A program made the translations under genes and the position numbers. 64,000 nucleotides of DNA from Bacteroidales bacterium (lineage in GTDB: Bacteria; Bacteroidota; Bacteroidia; Bacteroidales; Tenuifilaceae), in assembly GCA_020636845.1 (NCBI GenBank), contig JACJXD010000002.1, positions 1 to 64,000 on the forward strand. Reading direction: 5' to 3'. Positions 19,481 through 26,760 of the stretch are shown here, one piece after another. Each line of letters starts with the position of its first letter. Position 1 is the stretch's first letter. The notes below the pieces were generated by a model. That model was not told the DNA's origin and did no database searches. It saw nothing but the letters and a program-made list of their open reading frames with translations.

Positions 19481-20766
19481 CTACTGATTTAAATCAAGAA
19501 CATCTTTTCCTATATCTTTTCTGTAATATTTTCCTTCAAAGTTTATTGCAGCGGCAGCGGCATAGGATACCTTTAATGCTTCCGAAAGATTTTTCCCCGT
19601 TCCGGTACATGCTAAAACTCGACCTCCGGATGTAACCAGTTTTCCGTTTGAGGTTGAGGTGCCCGAATGGAAAATTATTGCATCGTTTATTTTTCGGTTC
19701 CGGATATTTCCAGCCCTTTTTTGTAGGAACCGGGATATCCTCCCGATACGGCTATTACCGTCGATGCCGATAGTTGACTTACGATAATTCCTGTTTCCGA
19801 AAGTTTCCCGTTGGCGCAATGCCAAAGTAGTTCCAGTAAATCGCTTTCAATTCTAGGCATAACTACCTCGGTTTCCGGATCTCCCATTCGAACGTTGTAT
19901 TCAATAACGTATGGGTCGCCATTAACATTCATCAACCCAATAAAAATGAAGCCCACGTATTTTATTCCATCGGCGTTTAAGCCGTTAATGGTTGGTATAA
20001 CTATACGTTCTTTTACTTTTTAAGAAAGGTTGCATTGGCAAAGGGAACAGGGAAACGGCACCCATGCCTCCTGTGTTTAAACCGGTATCGCCTTCACCGA
20101 CCCTTTTATAATCCTTTGCTTCTGGAAGAAGAACAAAAGAATTACCATCGGTTAGCACGAAAACAGAAAGTTCTATGCCTTTCAAAAATTCTTCAATGAC
20201 AACCTTACTTCCGGCATCACCAAATTTCCGTCGAAAAATTCGTCAAGATTTTACATGCTTCTTCGTAAGAATCGACTATTACAACTCCTTTTCCTGCATT
20301 AATCCATCGGCTTTTAGTACGTATGGTGGATTTAAGGTCTTTAAAAAGTTTTTGGCTTCGGAAACCGTTTTTGGGGTAAATGTTTGGTATTTGGCCGTTG
20401 GAATATTGTGACTGGACATAAAACCTTTGGCAAAATCTTTACTACCCTCTAGCATGGCGCCATCTTTTGTGGGTCCAATTACGGAATTGTACTTAACTGT
20501 TTGTCGGATAAAAAGAAATCGTGAATTCCTTTAACCAATGGTTCTTCAGGGCCAACAACAACTAAACGAATATTGTTGTTAATGCAGGTTGACTTTATCG
20601 ATTCTGAAATCGGTGGGTTTTATGTTTACGTTTATGCCCAACTTGCCTGTTCCCGGATTTCCGGAGCAATGTAAAGGGTATCTAACAAGTTGCTTTGTGC
20701 CAACTTCCATGCAATGGCATGTTCACGACCACCAGCACCAATGAGGAGTACGTTTAATCTTTCCAT
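19481..20766 (-). pseudogene. purD: Phosphoribosylamine-glycine ligase, frame broken (probably sequencing errors)
   Basis: GARS, the ATP-grasp enzyme that joins glycine to phosphoribosylamine in purine synthesis. The start MERLNVLLIGAGGREHA is typical, and later blocks are conserved: VIGPTKDGAMLEGSKDFAK, VLKADGL, GEGDTGLNTGGMGA, EYNVRMGDPETEVVMPR and TSGGRVLACTG. The full-length product would be about 428 residues, normal for the family. About nine single-base losses break it, near 20656, 20610, 20490, 20303, 20248, 20231, 20042, 20018 and 19694. Restoring one base at each site gives a continuous, well-conserved protein with no other damage. The gene is likely intact in the organism. Confidence 0.85.
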
Positions 20767-20946
20767 TCAAAAATTCTTTAACTACAAAGGTAGTAATCGT
20801 TTTTAATAATCTTTTAAACATTTTTTGATATTGGTGTAACTTTTGATAAGGTTCAGCGTCATAGAATAAAATTGATTTAGAAACAGAGGATTGCGCACTC
20901 CTTTAATGCGTTACTAATTGTAGAAGCATTTTTACCAAATTAAGCA

Positions 20947-21431
20947 ATGACCGTAGGCGAGTTTAATAAATGCGTGGATTTGTATTCGGACGGAATTTAC
21001 CGTTTCGCTTTGAAATTGCTTAAAAGCGCAGAACTTGCACAGGATAATGTTCAGGATTCGTTTGAGCGTTTATGGGTAAGGCATTCCGATGTCGATTTTG
21101 GCAAAGCCAAATCGTACCTGTTTACAACTTCGTATAACGCATCAATCGATACAATTAGAAAGGAAAAAAGAAAAACAGAATCTGCTACTCTTATCAACAA
21201 TGAAACTTCTGGTACAATAGCCAATTTCGACGTTAAGCAAATAATAGATAAAGCGGTTGATTTGTTACCCGAAGTTCAGAAAACGGTTTTAATGTTGCGG
21301 GATTACGAAGGCTATTCGTACGACGAAATTGGTGAAATTACGGGACTATCCGAGTCGCAGGTAAAGGTTTACATTTATCGGGCTCGCCTGTTTTAAAGGA
21401 GAAGTTGGTAAGCATAGATAATTTAGTTTGA
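20947..21431 (+). CDS. ECF-type RNA polymerase sigma factor
   Basis: Sigma-70 region 2 (about residues 10-75, with QDNVQDSFERLW) and region 4 (about 95-149, with LRDYEGYSYDEIGEITGLSESQVKVYIYRAR). The frame as given stops at 21396 after RARLF. One more T in the T run at about 21391 would extend it to LFLKEKLVSIDNLV and a stop at 21429-21431, the usual kind of ending. I therefore give the extended end. It precedes a presumed anti-sigma factor by 4 bp and an outer-membrane barrel protein, a common Bacteroidota envelope-response arrangement. Confidence 0.85.
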
Positions 21432-21435
21432 TGCC

Positions 21436-22435
21436 ATGAAAATTAACAGGAATAACTACGAAATTTTTCTTGTCGATTACCTTGACGGAAAGTTAACTCC
21501 CGAAAAGGAGGCTATGCTTATGGTATTTTTACACGAAAATCCGATATTGCCGATGAAGTTGATGGTCTTCAAGAATTTAGGTTAACTGCATCCTACGAGA
21601 CATATCAAAATAAAAAGCACTGAAGCATAAGAATTTTGAAGAGATGGGCTTGCTGTCCGAGTCCGATTATCTTTGCATTGGGGAGTTAGAAGGCGATTTG
21701 AATGAAGAAGAGTTATTGCAGTTAGAACTTCTCACTAAGCAAAATTCTTCTGTTGAAAAGGAGCGGGAGATTTACCGAAAAACGTTGCTGGTTCCCGAGA
21801 ATATTTCTTACCCGTCGAAATTTGGGCTAAAGCGGGTAGCGTTAAATACTAGGAATATTATTCGAATAGTTTCCGGCGTTGCCGCTTCGATTGCCATTTT
21901 GGTGGCGTCAGTACATTTTATCGGCAGTTATGATGATTCGGGTAATTTAGCGCAAATTTCTAACAAACTCGGAACCGTTCAACCTGTAGGAACTTTTAAG
22001 GGAGATGACCTAACCTTCAATAGCAATAAAATATCTAATGTAGATTTTGGGAAAGTTGAATTGCCTAAAGGATTGGGGAACGTAACGGCAAAAAGGGCAA
22101 CAGAGAAGTCTGTTCCTCGAAACGAGAAGGTGTTTTATTTACCGAAACAGCAAGCAAGGGTTGAAGGAGTTGCCGAAATTCAACCAACTAGAATTGTGCT
22201 GTCTGTACAAAAAATTATAAATGAGCCAACTTATAATTCTTCTTTGATTAACAAAACCAGCGGCTCAACAAAGGAATACACTTTGTCCGATTTAGCCGAA
22301 ATAGGGTTGAAAAAAGTTGCGAAGGCAGCAGGTGTCGATTACGAGGTAACAAACGATTCTAAATCTACCAATAAACGGAAAATCGTTATAGAATCTAGAT
22401 TGATAGCATTTTCGACAACTTATCGAAAAAAGTAA
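21436..22435 (+). pseudogene. Presumed anti-sigma factor, two frame breaks
   Basis: The true start is probably the ATG at 21436 (MKINRNNYEIFLVDYLDGKLTP), 4 bp after the sigma factor. Frame breaks near 21541 and 21622, each the apparent loss of one base, separate this N-terminus from the long open part beginning at 21644. The rebuilt protein has an N-terminal acidic helical region with two short LVDYLDG/ELEGDLN-type repeats. A single membrane helix follows (about 21862-21930), then a C-terminal periplasmic part. That topology and the position after an ECF sigma gene suggest an anti-sigma factor, though no standard zinc-binding motif is seen. Confidence 0.6.
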
Positions 22436-22528
22436 CAAATCCTGTAACTTTTGTTTTGCCTAATCGTCATACGGGAAATAATTCACCGGTAATTACTGAA
22501 AATAATGTTGAATAATAAATTAATAGTT

Positions 22529-23524
22529 ATGAAACGAACAATATTAACCATCCTGTCATTTTTAGTTGTGCTAAGCGTTGGTGCGCAAAGCGAAAATGAA
22601 ACATTGCTCCGCGAGTTGGAAAATTCCGATACGCTTACCGTTGCAAAGAAAGAAAACGAAAATGTAACTAAGCCCGAAGTAGTAACCATTACTAAAAAGG
22701 TTGAAATAGTAGGAAACGACACAATTATTACGGAAACAACCGATACCGTTTTGAAAAGCGATGTTGATACAGCAGTGCTTAGGTTAGGAAAAAGGAAGAT
22801 TATAATTGTTGACAACAAGGACAAAAAAACTATAGAATTTCCCAACAGGTACGACGATGACGAAGTTTTTGAATTTAGGGAAGAGCATCGTTTTAAAGGC
22901 CACTGGGCTGGTTTCGAAATGGGGGTAAACGGGTTTATGGATAACAACAATTCCCTTACCATGAGTAACGATTTAGAGTGGTTCGATTTGAAGCAAGCGC
23001 GCTCTTGGAATGTTAACATAAACTTTATGCAGTACAGCATTGGCTTTGGTACCGATAAAGCAGGTCTTGTTACCGGTTTGGGATTAGAGTTTAACGATTA
23101 TCATTTTTCCAACCCAATTACCTTAAAGGTAGAAAATGGGATTACGGTGCCCGATAGTTCATATATAATTGCAGGAGCAAAAGTCGATAAATCGAAATTG
23201 AGTACTGTTAACCTTACGTTGCCAATGCTACTCGAATTCCAAATACCAACTGGAGAGCATGGACATCGTATTTATATGTCGGCTGGTGTAATCGGCGGAC
23301 TCAACATAGGATCGCACACAAAGGTTAAGTATAACGATGGTAAAAAGGATAAGGATAGAGGTGATTTCAATATTGCAACCTTACGTTATGGTTTTACAGC
23401 ACGTTTAGGATATCGGGGTATAAGGTTGTTTGCAAACTACTATCCGGTTGCACTGTTCGAAAAGGATAAAGGCCCTGAAGTTTATCCGTACTCAATCGGT
23501 TTGGTTTTAATTCCTTTTGACTAA
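22529..23524 (+). CDS. PorT-like outer-membrane beta-barrel protein
   Basis: A 331-residue protein with a signal peptide (MKRTILTILSFLVVLSVGAQ). A charged, Thr- and Val-rich periplasmic stretch follows (about 22-110), then a C-terminal barrel of the outer-membrane beta-barrel (OMP_b-brl) kind (about 120-331). I prefer the ATG at 22529, since it starts the signal peptide directly; the frame is open to 22505. It is the third gene after the sigma and anti-sigma genes and may be a target of that sigma factor. A terminator follows. Confidence 0.8.
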   Translation: MKRTILTILSFLVVLSVGAQSENETLLRELENSDTLTVAKKENENVTKPEVVTITKKVEIVGNDTIITETTDTVLKSDVDTAVLRLGKRKIIIVDNKDKKTIEFPNRYDDDEVFEFREEHRFKGHWAGFEMGVNGFMDNNNSLTMSNDLEWFDLKQARSWNVNINFMQYSIGFGTDKAGLVTGLGLEFNDYHFSNPITLKVENGITVPDSSYIIAGAKVDKSKLSTVNLTLPMLLEFQIPTGEHGHRIYMSAGVIGGLNIGSHTKVKYNDGKKDKDRGDFNIATLRYGFTARLGYRGIRLFANYYPVALFEKDKGPEVYPYSIGLVLIPFD

Positions 23525-23548
23525 GATTAGACGGTTGAATAGATTCTT

Positions 23549-23580
23549 AAGGCTGGAAGTTAATTCCGGCCTTTTATTTT
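23549..23580 (+). terminator. Rho-independent terminator
   Basis: A 10-bp stem, AAGGCTGGAA (23549-23558) with TTCCGGCCTT (23564-23573) and one wobble pair, then a T-rich tail. It ends the sigma/anti-sigma/barrel unit. Confidence 0.88.
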
Positions 23581-23638
23581 TTATTAGTCGGCTAATGGGT
23601 ATTTTTGTTTTTAGAAGTAAAAATTCATTAGCATAGAT

Positions 23639-24202
23639 ATGTATAGCAAACAATCGACAAATAAGGAAGTGGTTATTTCGACTTATAAGGCCAATATGTT
23701 AGCGCTAGGAGTGTTTGTTGTGTTGCTTTTGGTTTTAGGGTTTTTCTTTGTTTGGTTGTGGGGAGCAAAAAATCTTTTGAATGGATTACGATTCTTGCAG
23801 AACCATGTTGTTTTTATGCTGGTAGTTCTTATTGTTGGTGTTTTTTTACACGAAGGATTACACGGAATAACATGGGCTATGTTTTGCAAAGACAAATTTC
23901 GGGCGATAAGTTTTGGAATAAAATGGAAAAGTTTAACGCCATACTGTCAGTGTAACGAAACATTATCGCGTAATCAGTATTTGCTGGGCGGTGTTATGCC
24001 CGGATTGGTAACGGGAATTATTCCATTAATTGTCTCAATGTCTATTGGATTCGGATGCTTATTTTGGTTTGGTATATTTTTTACTGCGGCGGCAATAGGC
24101 GATTTTATGGTTTTGGCAAAGTTGATAAAGGTGAAACCGAATATGCTAATTTTAGATCATCCCACAGAAATTGGCTTTCTGGTTATACAGCCTCCAAAAT
24201 AA
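23639..24202 (+). CDS. DUF3267 family membrane zincin-like protein
   Basis: A 187-residue protein with four or five hydrophobic segments (about 19-43, 57-77, 111-130, 133-155). The motif HEGLHG at about residue 65 fits the HExxH metal-binding signature of the DUF3267 family, which consists of putative zincin membrane peptidases. A second acidic or Asn ligand is not obvious to me, so activity is uncertain. It stands alone and converges on the NusG-like gene, ending 4 bp from that gene's stop codon. Confidence 0.8.
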   Translation: MYSKQSTNKEVVISTYKANMLALGVFVVLLLVLGFFFVWLWGAKNLLNGLRFLQNHVVFMLVVLIVGVFLHEGLHGITWAMFCKDKFRAISFGIKWKSLTPYCQCNETLSRNQYLLGGVMPGLVTGIIPLIVSMSIGFGCLFWFGIFFTAAAIGDFMVLAKLIKVKPNMLILDHPTEIGFLVIQPPK

Positions 24203-24206
24203 TTAT

Positions 24207-24725
24207 TCATTCAATTACCTTGGCAATGTAGTCGGAAGGTAGCGTAACCATAATGGAGTGGCTTACATGGTCTATTCTAATAACCAACTTTTTCTTTCCG
24301 GCATGTTCTACCAGTTCGCCGACAATACCCATAAGTTGTCCAAATTTCACTTCAACCTTATCGCCAGGCGATAAATTTTGTTCAACGGTTTCAATTTCCA
24401 AATCCTGAACAAGCAAGTGTTTAACCTGCTCAATTTGTCTGGGAGGAATTGCTACGGCCTTTCCTTCGAAAGTGATATACCTAACAATCCCTATTGTATT
24501 TAAAACATCGTAATATTCCTTAGGGCTAATACAAACAAATATATAAGAACGAAACAGCGGTTCTTCCACCATTTTCTTTCTGTCGCTCCATTGCTTTATT
24601 TTTTTTTGAAGAGGAAGAAATGTTTCAATTCCTTTTTCTTGTAAACGTTGGTAAACCTTTTTCTCGTTTCTTGGTTTAGTATAAACAGCATACCAAGTTT
24701 TCCCCGTTTCTGTTGTATAGACCAT
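24207..24725 (-). CDS. NusG/RfaH-like (UpxY-type) transcription elongation factor
   Basis: A specialised NusG paralogue of about 172 residues. The NGN domain (about 10-105) has the characteristic WYAVYTKPRNEKKV, ETFLPLQKK and PLFRSYIFV motifs. A C-terminal KOW domain (about 120-170) has LSPGDKVEVKFGQLMGIVGEL. I start it at the ATG of MVYTTETG; the frame is open nine codons further. In Bacteroidota such proteins usually head capsule or exopolysaccharide loci, where they let polymerase pass terminators. Here no such locus is next to it, so it is an orphan or acts at a distance. Confidence 0.88.
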   Translation of the reverse strand: MVYTTETGKTWYAVYTKPRNEKKVYQRLQEKGIETFLPLQKKIKQWSDRKKMVEEPLFRSYIFVCISPKEYYDVLNTIGIVRYITFEGKAVAIPPRQIEQVKHLLVQDLEIETVEQNLSPGDKVEVKFGQLMGIVGELVEHAGKKKLVIRIDHVSHSIMVTLPSDYIAKVIE

Positions 24726-24853
24726 ACTTCCCTTTTTTGCAAAAGTAGTCAAAACAGCAAATCGGCAAAACTTAAAACGACAGTACGACTTTAATTAATT
24801 AAAATATAGCGTTTTGTGTGTTGTTTGTTGCTTCGGGTTTTCGATAAATAGTT

Positions 24854-24861
24854 TATATTTG
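24854..24861 (+). promoter_or_regulatory. Bacteroidota -7 box, TATATTTG
   Basis: Exact TAnnTTTG match, 15 bp before the ATG at 24876. A TTG at 24828-24830 lies 23 bp upstream, somewhat too far for the usual -33 spacing. The transcript would be nearly leaderless. Confidence 0.45.
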
Positions 24862-24875
24862 TATAAAATAGAGTG

Positions 24876-25958
24876 ATGATTAAAAAAAATCGTGTTCTAG
24901 ATTTTATGTGGAAGAACAATTTCGTCCACTCTGTTTTTATTTTTTTAAAGGATAATCCCAATATTGAATTTTCGGAAGCAGCTATTATAAATAATTTAGG
25001 AGTTTCCATAGAAAAAATATTATCGCATTTTAATGCCATTGAGGATTTACAGACCGATTTGATAGAAACATTTTCGGCCGATTGCAAAAATTTTGTAAAA
25101 GATGCCGTTAAAAAAGCCGAACCGGGACTTGATGCTTTGAAAGAAGCAATACTAGCATACGCAATATTCTTTTTTGAGCATCCTAATGTTTTTAAGTTAA
25201 TGTTTTTATCTGGCTCAAAGTTTAAGGATAGCATTTCGCCAAGCGCTTTGTTGGATGAGTTGACAAAACCATACTGGAATCAGTTAGTTTTTCAGGAGTT
25301 ACTTTCGGAAATTGGGGTACAAAAAGCGGCCGGATTAATTAAATTTCAAATTTCAGGCTTATTGCTTCATGCCATAAACTTTGGTTTTGTTACTGATAAA
25401 GTTGATTTTATTTCGATTGTCAACAGACAAATAAACGAGATAATTGCAGTAAAACAGCATGTCAAGGCTGTTAAAACGTATGAAGAACGTTTATTGCACA
25501 ATATTTTTACCGGAGAAGAAAATATTCGTTTTTTTATTCATTATACCAAGCGTGGCGAGATTGCCCAAAAAATTTTATCTGAAGGATTTTTATATACCGA
25601 ATCTTTTCATAATTCGGCCGAGGAGGTTACAAACGATAAACTCGATTTGGCTTACAAGCATAGCATGTTTAAGTTGTATGGTTCGTACGTGGTGGTAATT
25701 GGCATTGCAGATGATATTCTTAAAAAGTTCACCGAGATTATTCGGGAAAAGAATATTGATGCTTACGTAGAAAATATTCTTACAGAGACTAAACCATGTT
25801 ATGACGAAGAAGAGGAGGAAGCAAAGTACCTGTTGCCAAAACAGTACATAAAAGGTTTTTTTAATTATGAATCTGGAAATTTCACTTCGAATTCAGATTA
25901 TAATCCGGAGTATGAATCGCTAGTTTACGTTGAGAACGTAAATAATTTTGGAAAATAA
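24876..25958 (+). CDS. TetR-like protein fused to an unknown C-terminal domain
   Basis: A 360-residue two-part protein. The N-terminal part (about 1-190) looks like a diverged TetR regulator: a helix-turn-helix-like stretch (IEFSEAAIINNLGVSIEKIL, about 27-46), then an all-helical segment with FFFEHPNVFKLMFLSG. The C-terminal part (about 205-360) begins with FIHYTKRGEIAQKILSEGF, similar to the first strand and helix of ADP-ribosyltransferase/DarT-type folds. It ends with LLPKQYIKGFFN and a Tyr-rich tail. A clear catalytic Glu could not be assigned. I start at ATG 24876; a GTG lies one codon earlier. Transcribed alone, with its own terminator. Function unknown. Confidence 0.7.
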   Translation: MIKKNRVLDFMWKNNFVHSVFIFLKDNPNIEFSEAAIINNLGVSIEKILSHFNAIEDLQTDLIETFSADCKNFVKDAVKKAEPGLDALKEAILAYAIFFFEHPNVFKLMFLSGSKFKDSISPSALLDELTKPYWNQLVFQELLSEIGVQKAAGLIKFQISGLLLHAINFGFVTDKVDFISIVNRQINEIIAVKQHVKAVKTYEERLLHNIFTGEENIRFFIHYTKRGEIAQKILSEGFLYTESFHNSAEEVTNDKLDLAYKHSMFKLYGSYVVVIGIADDILKKFTEIIREKNIDAYVENILTETKPCYDEEEEEAKYLLPKQYIKGFFNYESGNFTSNSDYNPEYESLVYVENVNNFGK

Positions 25959-25970
25959 GTATTGAAAAGA

Positions 25971-25997
25971 AAAACCGCCATCAAGGCGGTTTTTTTA
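25971..25997 (+). terminator. Rho-independent terminator, likely bidirectional
   Basis: A 9-bp stem, AAAACCGCC (25971-25979) with GGCGGTTTT (25985-25993), a 5-nt loop and a T tract. It lies between the TetR-like fusion gene and the convergent pepE gene. Confidence 0.9.
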
Positions 25998-26011
25998 CTT
26001 CGAAAACTTTT

Positions 26012-26716
26012 TTATTCAAAAAGAAAGTCTAAATCGTCGCCGGGGTAAACCTCTTTTGGAGCCATTCCTTTTTTAAATATTCTGGCCGGCTTAGAGCCCA
26101 ATAGCGAAAAGGCTGTATTCTCAAGGAGAATACTTGAACCTTCGCGAAGCCCAACTACATAGACGTATGGATCCATTTCGATAAACTCCATTATTCTATC
26201 TTCGCGAGTTTCGCCGGCGTGTCCTTCGGGATGAGAATCTAAAAAATGTGGATTTATTTGAAAACGGACCAAACTAAATGCTCCAAAGTTATCGGGTTCG
26301 GTAATCGGCATATCGTTGGTTGTGCTAATGGTTGGACAAGCAACGTTGGAACCTGCGCTCCAGCCAATATAAGGAGTTCCTCCTAAAACTTTATTTCGTA
26401 CAACTTCAATAAGATCGTGTTGCTGTATGGTTTTAATTAATTTAAATGTATTTCCCCCTCCCACAACAATTGCTTCAGCTTCCTGTACCGCTACCTTGGT
26501 GTTCCGGTAATGGTGAATGGAATCAACTTCAACGCCAAACTCGCTAAAACGTTCCTGCACTTTTTTTTCATATTCGTCGTAACTAAAGGTTACTGCTGCC
26601 CAAGGGAAGAAAAGAACTTTTTTAATATCGCCTAAAAACCTTTTAATTTCTGATTTTGGATGTTCAAGGTATGCTTCTCCGGCATTCGTTGAATTGCTAA
26701 TTAAGAGTAATTTCAT
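26012..26716 (-). CDS. pepE: Dipeptidase E (alpha-aspartyl dipeptidase), S51 family
   Basis: Serine peptidase that cleaves dipeptides with N-terminal Asp. At 234 residues it has the usual length. The nucleophile motif GWSAGSN places Ser at 120; the glycine-rich VGGGNTF is at 85-91, and NPHFLDSH holds the likely catalytic His near 157. The protein is cytosolic with no signal peptide. It appears to be a single gene; the TPR protein gene upstream is on the same strand but 44 bp away. Confidence 0.93.
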   Translation of the reverse strand: MKLLLISNSTNAGEAYLEHPKSEIKRFLGDIKKVLFFPWAAVTFSYDEYEKKVQERFSEFGVEVDSIHHYRNTKVAVQEAEAIVVGGGNTFKLIKTIQQHDLIEVVRNKVLGGTPYIGWSAGSNVACPTISTTNDMPITEPDNFGAFSLVRFQINPHFLDSHPEGHAGETREDRIMEFIEMDPYVYVVGLREGSSILLENTAFSLLGSKPARIFKKGMAPKEVYPGDDLDFLFE

Positions 26717-26760
26717 GTTTTGGTATTCTTTTTCTCAAAATTAAAAAACAATATCGAATT

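Noticed and set aside
19481..20766. purD as a true pseudogene (loss of purine synthesis)
   Set aside because: All breaks are small indels, with no premature stops in the repaired frame and all conserved blocks intact. Genuine loss would not leave such a well-preserved protein.
22483..23040. A 185-codon Ser-rich open frame on the minus strand
   Set aside because: It is antisense to the PorT-like barrel gene; the Ser/Phe-rich composition is what the complement of Glu/Lys-rich coding gives.
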